Shown here in pieces: positions 1-11,069 of a stretch of DNA of 64,000 nt. Within the stretch, counting starts at the first letter, position 1. The number at the start of each line of letters is the position of its first letter. Below the pieces are notes generated by a model that saw nothing but the letters and a program-made list of their open reading frames with translations, made no database searches and was not told the origin of the DNA. The translations under genes were made by a program, and so were the position numbers. This DNA comes from Magicicada septendecula (taxonomy: Eukaryota > Arthropoda > Insecta > Hemiptera > Cicadidae): assembly GCA_034769895.1 (NCBI GenBank), contig JAWRYS010001475.1:1-64000 (forward strand), given 5' to 3'.

Positions 1-1410
1 CACATAGTTGGTCACGTCTCGGCGGCTGCGGATCCCGGATTGGCTAGCACCGTATTCTTCAGGTGTCACGCGCCGTGTCGCTGGTACCGGAGAGCAGACG
101 TAATGAATCGCTGTTGCCACGGCTCCCCCGGGTCTTGAATGCTCTCCGGTAGCCAGCCTACTGCTCTTCTTCGGATCTTGTAGAGGTGTGTGTTGGGTGC
201 CATGTTGATTGATGTGCCGGCTGGTAGCTCGCTGGCGTGGCTGGATCTTGCATCCGCAAGATGATCGTAGCACCACGTTGGGCGCCACTTGTCACCGGAC
301 AAAAGGCTTGCTGCATGGACTGCAATTGTACAAAGTGCTATTGTACAACCTTGTCTGACCGTATAACTCTCTCTCTCTCACCCTCTCTCTCCCCTCTTCT
401 TCCCCTCTCATTCTTTCTCTTGCAGTAAAACAAAATGTACATTACGAAAAGAGATGTGTCTAGCCACGTGGTGTTTCCAATAATATTCCCTCTGGAGAGT
501 AATTTATAGCTTACGTTCGGAATACTACACAATGTGTATATGTATAACTAATGTATAAGTGAGAACAATATTACAACACTCATAGGCATTAGATACGGTT
601 TATCGAATCTGGGACAAAACAGAAACATAAGCGAACTCGGATATTAAAGAAGTAAATCTAATGATAACGTCTTTGTAAAAGAAGTAATACAACTGCAGAT
701 ACAGGATCAGCACTTTCTTATTGCTTTATACTATTTATGTAAAATAACTTCTAGAGCCTTTTACCGGCCAATGGAAATACATATTATTTCTGTTAATTTA
801 TTTTACTGCAGAGAGAGATGGAAGATAACCTATTCTCTGAAAGCATTACGCCATGGATGTACAACAATAAGTTCATAGCACGTTTTGTTGGGATGGGACT
901 ATTGTATCAAGGCTTTATTCGCCATTTTGGACCAGTTTTTTATCGTTAAACATAAGTTGATCTCAGAAAAGGCTATAAAATTTGTCAGCAATTTTCACAG
1001 TGTCAGTTGATACTATCACCACTACCACCACCATCTTCATCATCTTCACTCTAAGGATTAGGCCGTAATGTATCTGTTGAAGAACCTCGTCCTTCTAGGC
1101 CTACCAACATCAATACGCTCGTATCTCAAGGCTGCGTCAGTAATTCATTAACTGATAATCTATATTAACGTTAAATGAACGATTTAGCGCGTTTTTGTGG
1201 GATTTTAAAAAGTAGAGATAATAACGGTGGCTTCTAGCTTGTATAATTAGAAGTAATAATGGAATTCATGAACACGTGAAGAACGTCCAATTAGGTAAGT
1301 CGAATAACTCTAGATTGGCGGAACGTGCTCGGGACAAACAGCATACAATACAGTGGGATGGCGTGTCCATAGTAGGCGCAGAGTGTAAGTTGGACAACGT
1401 AAATTCAAGG
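1..1410. other. gene-free leader region
   Basis: No reading frame here resembles a known protein. A pyrimidine run lies at 361-424 and ends in a ttgcag that could act as a splice acceptor, but I could not link it to exons. A short motif near 597-615 (tttatcgaatctggg) recurs around 28205 and 28395, so part of this stretch belongs to a dispersed repeat. Confidence 0.5.
361..424 (+). repeat. CT-rich low-complexity tract
   Basis: Runs of ctctct and ccctct with almost no purines over about 60 bases. Simple-sequence repeat. Confidence 0.8.
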
Positions 1411-2785
1411 AGTCATCCTGTGCCGGGGTTTGAATTTTCCCGGCGTGATTTGAACGTTCAGTGCCGGCAAAGCTCGTACCAGCTGTGCGCCACAGCTAAC
1501 TTGATTATTAAGGCCGTGTCTACGCCACGGCGACGCAATCTAGAATGCCTATTCAAACGTGTCAGCTGTTCGTGTATGGTTAGGAAACCGCTTACCACAG
1601 GTTATGATCGGCAATTCGAAACAAGTCGATTTCATGTAGCATAGTGGGACTGAAGAATTCAGGCATCACTCTCATTTCTTTGTCAACCCTCCAATAGAGC
1701 GTTCGATGGTCTGATGGCCCAGGGTGAAGTACTTAGTTGATCTCTCAATATGACTTCGTAAGCCAGTAAAGCGTTTTCAGGTGAGGCTCAACTATTTTAT
1801 TCTATGTTCATTTAATGATGGGTTATGTATTGTATTTGTGTATGTGTGTGTGTGTGATCTAGACGTCTGTAAAGCCTATTTCATTGTGATACCTTGGTAA
1901 TGTAAAACTGACTTACACGTTACTTCCGGTTGGGAAACACGGGTGACATTGTATTTAATTGTATATTAATTTAATCAAATTGTAAATTCAATCAAAAGTA
2001 ATTACTATAACTGGATAAAATAAACCATGTTAAATTAATAATAGCAGATAGAAAGTTGCTAGAAATTGTGACAGTGAGTGTAGTGTGTGGGTTCCGAGGC
2101 GAGAGAGTTCCGGCCAATCTACAAATACAAAATGTTATAGGGTCTCCGTACAGCCGGGAGAATAGGAATGCAAAGATAGTAACATTGACACCGGTCACTA
2201 TCCGCAGAGCAGTGCACCAGGATGCTCCCCGAAGCCGCCAGCCCCAGAAATACTCCTGCTCTAGAACACCGAAGGACATGTGCCCGGAATGAGACTCGCT
2301 GGAACTTCAGCAAACACTAAGGATCATCTGCAGCACTCGTGCCACACTGGTCAACATGGTACCATTGGGGTTCCACAACAAGAGTACAGGTGGGAGTGTT
2401 CTAATTACTAAACTTCAGTCAACAACTCCATAGACTGGCCCACTGGTATTCAGGTTAAACATCTTGTTAATGCTCTTAAAGAAAATGGTACCAGAGCTCC
2501 AGCTGTTTTAAATAAAATTGTAACTAAATATTTTGCGATAACTTAAATTGATGTTGTTAAGGAAACCAACACTAAAATCCAATTGTTTGAAAGATTTGTT
2601 GCTAAATATTTTGTGATAACTTTATTGATGTTCTTAACGAAAATGGAACTAACAAAAATTGTTACTGGTTACAAGAGTGTTTATTGCTAATCCTGTCACT
2701 CTGGGCTTCAGCACACTTTTCGCTTCTTCTAGGCCAAGTGGTCTAGTTTTTAAAATTAACGTAACGGCCTAAGTGGCCGTTACAA
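1410..2785 (+). repeat. upstream direct repeat, probable 5' LTR
   Basis: Positions about 1445-2622 match 5677-6857 at high identity, with scattered substitutions and small indels. Upstream of 1445 the match to the other copy weakens quickly. Downstream of 2622 this copy continues to a gttaca end at 2785 that the other copy lacks. Inside, 2465-2660 holds two to three degenerate copies of a unit of about 75 bases (ctaaatattttg(c/t)gataact followed by gatgttnttaa). Short frames within the repeat resemble nothing I know. Confidence 0.6.
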
Positions 2786-4005
2786 ATGGTAACAGAGCGT
2801 GGTTAAAATCTATGTGTGCTTACTTGAAGGTGGCAGGATTTGCAGTGGGATTTAAGAGTTTAACATATTTTCTGGGTCTGAAAGGAAGGTTGAGTAGTTT
2901 TACATTTAAGATTTATGAAATGAAATGAGTTGAAATGTATTTTTTTATTAATCTTGGTGAACATTAATTATTGGATAAATCCATAAAATGTGTGATATTT
3001 TATTGAAAGATGTGTTATTACCATTATTATCGTTAGTGCAGAGTATGTCCTTAAATGTTAAAATTGCTTCATTATTTTAAATGTTATTATTATTAAATTG
3101 TAAACCGGAGGTAACTTTATATAATTCTCTCGAGTCACACACATTTATATGTTGTTTGTCAGTATTTTATTCAAGTTTGCTTATGGGGGAGTGTTGAGCT
3201 TAGTTCCCGGTTTGGCCTTTAATTTACCGTGTATGAATTAAACCGGGTACTTTCCATTTAAGATTTTATGTATCTTTTGTGTTAGCCCTGAAAAAATTTC
3301 TGCATGTCCTGGTTCTATGAGACTTTGTCGGAGTTGATTATAACCTTTTCGACCCTGTTACGGATTGAGCTAAATTCTTGAACGATACCATATGAACTAA
3401 TGATATCTCAGCTCTGAAGTGATTGTCCTGTCGGTTTTATTTCTAATTATTGAGTTATTGTGTCGCGCGATTGGAGTTAGACTGATTAAGATATGTTGAT
3501 TTTTTCTTGGAGAATGCGGTTATGGTCGGACCATGGACCTTCGTTGTTGACATTCATTTTTGGATTTCGAATTATCTTTGAGTATTTTTAAAATTCTCTA
3601 GAATGGGAATTGCTTGGTTTATATTTTAAGGGGTTGTACTTGTTTATTGGGTGTTGTTTAATATATTTATTCTAGTGTTATTGTTGTTCTGTGTTGTTTG
3701 TTTCGTGAATTCAGGGAGCTGGCTCTGCCTTTCGTCTTCACCCCTTTCTCTTGCTTTGCTAGGGGACCCTGAAAGTCACTTGCATGAAGTCAAGTTTTTC
3801 CTTCTTCTGTCATGTGTTTGTGGTGAATTGTTATTTGTGTCAATTTTTAATTATGTATTATGTGGCGGCTGAGAAATGAGCAGTCCATGGAGATCTCTCA
3901 TCAATTTTATTGTAATTCTGATGTCTTTATTATCCGTCCCCCGTTTTGGGAACATGTGTCCAATTAATGTAGACTATTATGTAACGATGATCTAGAGTTT
4001 GGAGT
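2786..4005 (+). other. internal region without surviving frame
   Basis: This lies between the first repeat copy and the RNase H remnant, where gag, protease and reverse transcriptase would be expected. I see only stop-rich T-rich DNA and no motif of those domains, so it is probably eroded or replaced. Confidence 0.45.
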
Positions 4006-4467
4006 TCGCTTGCGCTCGGGGCTGTTCGTTCCCAGGTTGTTGATGGTGCTAGCCAGCCAGTGGCTTTTATATCTCGGACTTTGACGCAACAAGAAAAGAA
4101 GTCATCTGTCTATGAACTAGAGTGTTTGGCTGTGGTATACGCTCTAGATAAGTTCAGGCGTTTCTTGGAATATGCTGAGTTCCTACTTGAGACAGATAAT
4201 CAGGCTCTCTCTTGGCTTCTTGCTCATCCCCGGCAACTGGGTAAAATTGGAAGATGGGTAGTAAAAATTTCATCCTCCAAGTTCATGGTGCAACACATTA
4301 GGGGAACTGAGAATGTGGTTGCTGACGCTTTGTCCTGCGTATTTTCCTTACCCAGTGAAGATCATTCTGAGCAACCCTGTGCCTTATTATTAGACTTTCC
4401 GCTAGCCTTTACTAATATGTTATTAACTAAAGTTATTCATCGACTACGTGGGACCTCTCCCACGTAG
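4006..4467 (+). pseudogene. Gypsy RNase H domain remnant
   Basis: The frame reads as the RNase H part of a Gypsy polymerase. Typical pieces are QPVAFISRTLTQQE, a YELECLAVVYAL helix, ETDNQALSWLL and the HIRGTENVVADALS end. RNase H removes the RNA strand during reverse transcription. Upstream of about 4006 the protein continues only in another frame (a piece reading EFGV at about 3990), so a frameshift separates the first catalytic Asp region. Downstream, the integrase N-terminal zinc region is missing: sequence jumps from the RNase H tail to the integrase core at about 4440, which suggests an internal deletion. Confidence 0.8.
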
Positions 4468-5229
4468 CAAGTCAGGTAATTCTTTCCTGCTTGTTTGTGT
4501 GGATGCTTTCTCTAAGTTTGTCGGGCTATTGCCCTTACCGCAGGCAAACGCTCGGTTAACCATCTTAGCACTTCAGACCAATATCTTTCAGCATTTCGGA
4601 CTTCCGGCCATCATTGTCTCTGACAAGGGTCCACAATTCATTTCGGGCGAATTCTGGCGAATGTGCTTTGCCAACGGTATCCAACATGTAACCACTTCCC
4701 CTTACTACCCTCAGCCGTCCCACGCGGAAAGATTCAACAGGAATCTTAGGTCTGCTTTGAATGCTTACCACACAGAGCAACAGAATTGTTGGGACCAGAA
4801 TCTCAAGTGGTTATAGTTAGCCTTCAATACGGTCCTCCACGAGAGTCATAAGGTTCCCTTTGAGGTCATGTTTGGATTCTCGCCCACACTTCCATTGGCC
4901 AACTTGTGGAAAATTGAGGATCTTCTACTAATACTCCTGACATTAGGAGAGCAGACAGGTGGTAAGAGGCCCAGAAGAATCTGCTTCGTGCGTGTCCGTG
5001 TTCGTTAAAATCAGGGGCTAACTCCTAATCCCTTTAAGGTTGGGGATTTAGTCTACTGCCAGAGCCACCCGATCAGCTTAGCTGTGGACAAAAGAGCCGC
5101 AAAGTTGTGTTATCGTTGGTGCGGTCCATACCGCATTCTGAGGTTTGTGCCACCAGTAACGGTGAAGTTGGGAGATACCAAAAGTGATATAGAGAAGTTA
5201 ACCACTCACATATCCAATTTAAAATTTTG
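4440..5229 (+). pseudogene. Gypsy integrase core and C-terminal remnant
   Basis: The core shows the retroviral-type integrase landmarks: DYVGPLPRSKSG, VDAFSKF, VSDKGPQF and SPYYPQPSHAERFNR, the last carrying the catalytic Glu. An in-frame TAG at 4814-4816 interrupts it. Coding resemblance continues in the same frame (NTVLHESHKVPFEVMFG), then shifts frame around 4930-5010 and resumes with a FKVGDLVYC...YRILRF C-terminal domain ending at 5229. Integrase would insert the element's DNA; this copy cannot be functional. Confidence 0.85.
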
Positions 5230-5628
5230 CCATAGGGCATAGATAAGTGAGTGCTGGTAGAAAGGTTATCCTTGGTAATGTATTGATTTGGCTCTTTGGT
5301 TCTCAGTTTATGAGGCCTTAGGAGGTCAGAGCCCTAGTGGCCACGATTTCTTGCCTTTCTTCTTCTTCTGTCTCTCGTCTCTGCATGCTGACCCTGATCA
5401 AGTCAGCAAGTAGTTAACGCACACTTACACACATACACACCCAGGTACACATGCACTCCCACAGTACATTTCTTCCTTCGTCTTGTTTCGTTTTCCCCTC
5501 CGAGTCTCTGTCATCCTGAGAGCGATCTATTTTCCTGAGACTCCCAAAGCAGCCAAGAGGACTATGATTGCCATTGTGATGTAGCCCGGAGGCTGTGGAT
5601 TGAATTTTTTTTTTTTGGGGGGTAACCA
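5230..5628 (+). other. 3' untranslated part of Gypsy remnant
   Basis: No coding resemblance. A T-run followed by six G near 5605-5622 lies just before the second repeat copy, in the position of a polypurine tract, though its strand composition is mixed. Confidence 0.4.
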
Positions 5629-6858
5629 TGTTACCCTTTTGGGGTGAGGGTGTGATGGGGCTTTAATTATCCGGGCGTGATTTGAACGTTCAGTGCCGCC
5701 AAAGCTCGTAGCAGCTGTGCGCCACAGCTAACTCGATTATTAAGGCCGTGTCTACGCCACGGCGACGCAATCTATAAGGCCTATTCAAACGTGTCAGCTG
5801 TTCGTGTATGGTTAGGAAACCGCTTACCACAGGTTATGATCGGCAATTCGAAACAAGTCGATTTCATGTAGTATAGTGGGACTGAAGAATTCAGGCATCA
5901 CTCTCATTTCTTCGCCAACCTTCCAATAGAGTGTTCGATGGTCTGACGGCCCAGGGTGAAGTACTTAGTTGATCTCTCAATATGACTTCGTAAGCCAGTA
6001 AAGCGTTTTCAGGTGAGGCTCAACTATTTTATTCTATGTTCATTTAATGATGGGTTACGTGTTATATTTGTGTATTTGTGTGTGTGTGATCCAGACATCT
6101 GTAAAGCCTATTTCATTGTGATACCTTGGTAATGTAAAACTGACTTACACGTTACTTCCGGTTGGGAAACACGGGTGACATTGTATTTAATTGTATATTA
6201 ATTGAATCAAATTGTAAATTCAATCGAAAGTAATTACTATAACTGGATAAAATAAACCATGTTAAATTAATAAGAGCAGATAGAATGTTGCTAGAAATTG
6301 TGACAGTGAGTGTAGTGTGTGGGTTCCGAGGCGAGAGAGTTCCGGCCAATCTACAAATAAAAAATGTTATAGGGTCCCCGTACAGCCGGGAGAATGGGAA
6401 TGCAAAGATAGTAACATTGACACCGGTCACTATCCGCAGAGCAGTGCACCAGGATGCTCCCCGAAGCCGCCAGCCCCAGAAATACTCCTGCTCTAGAACA
6501 CCGAAGGACATGTGCCCGGAATGAGACTCGCTGGAACTTCCTCAAACACTAAGGATCATCTGCAGCACTCATGCCACACTAGTCAACATGGTACCATTGG
6601 AGTTCCGCAACAAGAGTACAGGTGGGAGTGTTCTAATTATTAAACTTCAGTCAAGAACAACTCCATAGGCTGGCCCACTGGTATTCAGGTTAAACCTCTT
6701 GTTAATGCTCTTAAAGAAAATGGTACCAGAGCTCCAGCTGTTTTAAATAAAATTGTAACTAAATATTTTGCGATAACTTAAATTGATGTTGTTAAGGAAA
6801 CCAACACTAAAATCCAATTGTTTGAAAGATTTGTAGCTAAATATTTTGTGATAACTTG
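5629..6858 (+). repeat. downstream direct repeat, probable 3' LTR, truncated
   Basis: Second copy of the 1.2 kb repeat. It starts with tgttac after a G-rich tract, is clearly alignable from about 5650, and ends abruptly at 6857, about 160 bases before the end seen in the first copy. Sequence after 6858 is unrelated to the first copy. Confidence 0.6.
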
Positions 6859-7800
6859 ATTGTTACCAATCAAACTTTGGCTAGCCTGAGCACCTCACTT
6901 GCCGAAATCCTCTTCCCTACCCAAAACAGGAGCATACCATCCCAACACAAGACTTTGATTACCTTAGCCCTTGAGAGAGTTCGATTCTAGCAGTCATCGA
7001 AGGAGTCACTCTGGGCCCTGCTACCATGCAGGGGCCTTGAGCCCCGTCCCCTCATTAGCTACAAGCTACAGCTGTCCAGACCCAAGTCTATCAGATCCCA
7101 GTTCGCTTGTCCGTCAGCTAATATCCTGTAGTATGAATGCCAAGTATATAGAAGCCACGCCTGATCCAAAGTAACCTGGCAACAGTATGTCAAAAGAACC
7201 ATTTCCCAAACAAGAAAACGATTCCGAGCTCTCTAGACCCTTGGCAGCAATGACTACTGCTCCAGCCTGACATTTAGCAGGATCTACAAAGCATGCCTAC
7301 GTCCTGTTTTTACATCCGCACACCCGATCTTGCTGGCAACAGACCCCGACCGCCTGAAACCGTACAGAATCATAGAAAGGCAAGTAGGGTAAGAATGAGA
7401 GTTCTACCGCGGAAGTGACCTCACTCCCTCACTTTTGGCGCAAAATTCAAAAATCGTGGTGGTGGGGGTAGACTTCCGGTGCTGTGTGTCGTCCTGTCCA
7501 GAGGTATGGATGGACCGGGGGGTAGTGGTGTGTCCCACGTGACCGTAGTGGGCGTGCCGAAGTCGTGATTCGTAGGTCGGCCATGTTGTCGGCGTCGGCC
7601 ATTTTGTGGGGTTATATGTGCGTTGATTGGTGGAGGCGTGGCCACCGTTCGCGGTTCGCCGTCCGGCGGCGGGCTGGCCGCGGCCTGGTCGTGGCTTGAC
7701 CGCCGCCAGGAGTGGTGGGGTCGTCGTCCATTTTGTCGGCCATATTGGAAAATTGCGAGGTTGTCGGGTTGTGGTAGGAGTGTGCTGGTTAAGGTTCAGT
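6859..7800. other. unassigned region
   Basis: More GC-rich than its surroundings, especially 7440-7760. Frames here are short and unlike any family I recognise. No terminal repeats found. Confidence 0.4.
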
Positions 7801-8150
7801 CACGTTGCCGACTCGTGTGTGTGTTACAGTGTATGGGTTTGGATATATACTGTGTTTTCCGGAAGGGTGGCCATGTTGGAAAAACGTCGACGTTGCCAAC
7901 TTGTGCATGTGTGCTGGTTTAGCGTCGGCCATGTTGTCAACTCGTGCATGTGTTATAGTGTATGGGTTCAGATATTTACACTGTTACCGCCGGAAAAGCG
8001 TTGACGTTGCCAATTTGTGCATGTGTGCTGGTTTAGCGTCGATCACGTTGTCAACTTGCGTATGTGTTATAGTGTATGGGTTTAGATATGTACACTGCCG
8101 CTGCTGCCGTCCGGATATCGTCGATGTGAAGATACTGAGTGATTGAATTG
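7801..8150 (+). repeat. three-unit tandem repeat, about 116-129 bp period
   Basis: Units starting at about 7801, 7929 and 8045 share (cac/cat)gttg(c/t)c..ctcgtg..tgtgttatagtgtatgggtt and a following gccggaa..cgttgccaacttgtgcatgtgtgctggtttagcgtc segment; unit 3 is partial. It yields open frames by chance in several phases, but none is a known protein. Confidence 0.75.
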
Positions 8151-8426
8151 CATTGTTGCCAACTCGAGAACTGTAAATTTGAATGTGTGTGTGTGTGTGT
8201 GCTTTTGTGGTAAGTATATATTGTAAAAATACAAAATGCGCACATCATCGGTGTGAAACTCTTGTTGACTCGCTACTGCGGTGCAAAATTGAATATCATT
8301 TCACTTGTAAAAATTGATTATCACGTATTTGTGCAATTGTTCTGATTGACACTTCACGTATAAAACATGCATCATGGAAGGAAAAAGGATAGTTGAAAAT
8401 AAACAACTAAGCAAAAAAAATTGACT

Positions 8427-8681
8427 TATATATATTGTAATCAAACACACAAAAAAATATACAATAAACTACACATACATATACACACCACACAATATAT
8501 AAAGATGAATATTATACAATACAAAAGTTTACAATTAAACAAAAAATTATACATTAAATTACAGATACAATATATATATATATATATACAGAAACAACAT
8601 TACATCAAACAATATATTAATTTATTTACATATATTACATATATATTGCAATTAAACAAACAAAAAATATACAATAAACTA

Positions 8682-8715
<34 letters not shown>

Positions 8716-8830
8716 ATGTAAAGAAGAAAATTATACAATACAAATTTTACAATTAAACAAAAAATATACATTAAATTACAGAAAAAACATCATGAAAAAA
8801 TATATTAATTTTTTTACATATATATTTTAA
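8427..8830 (+). repeat. AT/AC-rich tandem duplication beside PLE
   Basis: Two diverged units of about 210 bases (from about 8427 and about 8638) share aaatatacaataaactac, aattatacaatac and aaatatacattaaattaca segments. They include (TA)n at about 8570-8588 and (AC)n at about 8688-8712. The second unit stops where the left arm of the Penelope-like element begins. Confidence 0.6.
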
Positions 8831-9080
8831 TAATTTGTGATGTTTTCAATTTGTTTCTTCTGCAAGTAGATAATATTGTATATTCTTTTTAACACCTGAC
8901 GCACGTTTCACTGAAAAATATCAGTATCGTCAGAGGTTTCTAAGTGAATTAATAACAATCGAAATAATTCTATTAATATAAAATTAACGAATAATCGAAT
9001 TTGTATCGATTTTAATGTAATATAAAATAACTGATAATCGATTTAGGTCGATTAGTTAACGATTGTTTTAATGTTTATTA
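8831..9080 (+). repeat. PLE left inverted arm
   Basis: Reverse complement of 11070-11314, beginning taatttgtgatgttttc and ending before the coding frame. Confidence 0.9.
8885..8944 (-). ncRNA. hammerhead ribozyme motif, left PLE arm
   Basis: Read on the minus strand: stem I ACCT (8934-8937), core CTGACGA (8927-8933), one extra T, stem-loop II ACTGA/TCAGT, then GAA, short stem III ACG/CGT with a 2-base loop, cleavage-site triplet GTC, and stem I AGGT (8894-8897). An outer AAG/CTT pairing with an internal loop can extend stem I. The C at the core's variable position is tolerated in the CUGANGA consensus. Self-cleaving RNAs of this type process PLE transcripts. Confidence 0.75.
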
Positions 9081-9203
9081 AAATAAACAGAAAATCTTAA
9101 AAATGTAAACAAATATGTAATAGATAATATCGTAGTCGAAACTGAAAACGCAATTAATAATGTAGAACAAGAAAAACAAGATAAAATAAGAACAGAAGCC
9201 TCA

Positions 9204-11021
9204 ATGGAAATAATAAAAGGTATAAAAAAATATAATTACCAAAATCATCATATTAAAAATAAAAATAAACAAAATAAAACCATTAATAACATAAAACAGA
9301 AACTAACAACTAATAACCTCACTTTAACCAAAGCTGATAAGAGTAATAGTACAATAATAATTTCTCAGAAAGATTTAGACGATAAAACAGAAGAATTTAT
9401 AGTTAATAATAATTGCATAACATTAAATAAAGATCCCACAAATAAATATCAAACACAAATAACAAATATACTAAAAAATAGTAACCAAATCATAAATCCT
9501 AAAGACTCCTTTAAATATAAAATGGATAATCCTTGTGCACCAAAATTAAATTCTTTAATAAAATTACACAAAATCAATAAACCTATCAGACCTTTAATAA
9601 ACGCTAGGACCGCACCAAATTATAAAATATCAAAATTACTAACTCAAATCTTAAAACATAAAATTGAACTTCCAGGAAAACACAATATAAAAAATAGTAT
9701 CGAACTCATGGAACAACTAATAAACGTAGAAGTAAACAAAAATACAAAATTATATTCATTCGACATATCAAACATGTATACAAACATTCCCATTGAAGAA
9801 ACTATAAATATTATAAAAAATAATCTGAAAACAAATAACGTAAGTAACACATACATTAAACAGTTAACTAATAATTTAAAAATAATTTTAAATCAAAATT
9901 ATTTTCAATACAACAACAAATTGTACTATCAAACAGATGGCCTTGCTATGGGAGCCCCAACCTCCGCTATCATATCAGAAATCTTCCTACAAAAACTCGA
10001 CGAACAAATAATAAATATAATAAAATTAAACGACCCATTAGGATGTTATTTTAGATACATTGATGACACTCTGTACATTTCTCAAAACAATGGTATAAAT
10101 ATAAATAAAATATTCAACTCCATAAATAATTTACATTCTAAAATAAAATTCACGTTAGAAGAAGAATCTAATAATAAATTAAATTATTTAGACTTAACAA
10201 TAAAGAAAAATGAAACAAATTTTGAATACGCAATATACAGGAAACCTTCTCAAACTGACTTAGTAATACCAAATACTTCTAATCATCCTCCCCAACACAA
10301 AATGGCAGTATTTAATTCCATGATTTACCGAATGCTTAGGATCCCATTAAATAACACAGAAAGAAACAAAGAAAGAAAAATTATCCAACAAATAGCAGTT
10401 AAAAATGGATACAAAATAAAAACTATTAATAAATTAGAAAATAAAATTAAACATAAAATCACTAATAAAATTCCTAAAAACACTACATTTAAAAATTCAT
10501 CTATTAATAATAATATAAAATATACAACCTTCACTTATTACGGAAATATAACTCAAAAACTAAATAAAATATTTAAAGATACTAATTTAAAAATATCTTA
10601 TAATACAGATAAAATAATTTTTAATAAAATAAAACCTAAAACTAAATCCAATACTCACAATAAAAATGGAATATATAAAATAGAATGTCCAGATTGCAAT
10701 AAATTTTACGTGGGCCAGACGAAGAAAAAACTACGAGATAGATTCGTTCAACACCGCAATGCATATTTAAAACCAAATATTTATAAATCTAATTTAGCCA
10801 CACATTGTCTAAATAATAACCACCAGTTTCCAAACATTGAAAATATAAAATTAATTAAAAACATACAAAAAGGTCAAAAAATGAATATTTGGGAAAATCT
10901 TAACATTTACAAACACAATAACAATATTTTATTAATTAAAGAACAAACCCAAATAAAAACAAAACAAGACGATCTATTTAAAATTATAAATTTACTAAAA
11001 AATAAAAATAAAAATGAATAA
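9204..11021 (+). CDS. Penelope-like reverse transcriptase with GIY-YIG endonuclease
   Basis: An uninterrupted 605-codon frame. RT landmarks in order (residues approximate): KADKSNSTIII at 43, KLHKINKPIRPLIN at 119, SFDISNMYTNIP at 188 (motif A Asp), QTDGLAMGAPTSA at 246 (motif B), FRYIDDTLY at 282 (catalytic YIDD), and LDLTIKKN..IYRKPSQTD. The C-terminal GIY-YIG endonuclease follows: GIYKIECPDCNKFYVGQTKK near 490, with downstream RDRFVQHRN. The ATG at 9204 is the first in frame, but the frame is open without a stop back to about 9087, right up to the inverted arm. The true protein may therefore be 5'-truncated, since Penelope proteins usually have a longer N-terminus. Strongly Asn/Lys-rich codon use follows local AT bias. 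No nonsense codons, so activity is possible apart from the start. Confidence 0.9.
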   Translation: MEIIKGIKKYNYQNHHIKNKNKQNKTINNIKQKLTTNNLTLTKADKSNSTIIISQKDLDDKTEEFIVNNNCITLNKDPTNKYQTQITNILKNSNQIINPKDSFKYKMDNPCAPKLNSLIKLHKINKPIRPLINARTAPNYKISKLLTQILKHKIELPGKHNIKNSIELMEQLINVEVNKNTKLYSFDISNMYTNIPIEETINIIKNNLKTNNVSNTYIKQLTNNLKIILNQNYFQYNNKLYYQTDGLAMGAPTSAIISEIFLQKLDEQIINIIKLNDPLGCYFRYIDDTLYISQNNGININKIFNSINNLHSKIKFTLEEESNNKLNYLDLTIKKNETNFEYAIYRKPSQTDLVIPNTSNHPPQHKMAVFNSMIYRMLRIPLNNTERNKERKIIQQIAVKNGYKIKTINKLENKIKHKITNKIPKNTTFKNSSINNNIKYTTFTYYGNITQKLNKIFKDTNLKISYNTDKIIFNKIKPKTKSNTHNKNGIYKIECPDCNKFYVGQTKKKLRDRFVQHRNAYLKPNIYKSNLATHCLNNNHQFPNIENIKLIKNIQKGQKMNIWENLNIYKHNNNILLIKEQTQIKTKQDDLFKIINLLKNKNKNE

Positions 11022-11069
11022 AATATAAACAAAATTTCAAATATAACCGAGAAAACAGCTGCTGAAGAA

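Larger units (their letters stand above)
1410..6858 (+). mobile_element. decayed Ty3/Gypsy-like LTR retrotransposon
   Basis: Two copies of a roughly 1.2 kb direct repeat (about 1410-2622 and 5650-6857) flank pieces of a Gypsy-type polymerase gene: RNase H and integrase core on the plus strand. Gag, protease and most of the reverse transcriptase are missing, and the remaining frames carry stops and frameshifts. A sequence that could be a primer-binding site (tggtaacagagcgtgg, from about 2788) follows a gttaca end at 2785. A T-run then G-run near 5605-5622 precedes a tgttac start at 5629. The element is dead; exact ends are uncertain because neither repeat copy is complete. Confidence 0.7.

Noticed and set aside
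1600-1635. ttcgaaac near 1617 as hammerhead 3' part
   Set aside because: No CTGANGA core at a suitable distance.
8421-8756. 111-residue plus frame
   Set aside because: Made of AC/AT low-complexity sequence with no complex protein features.
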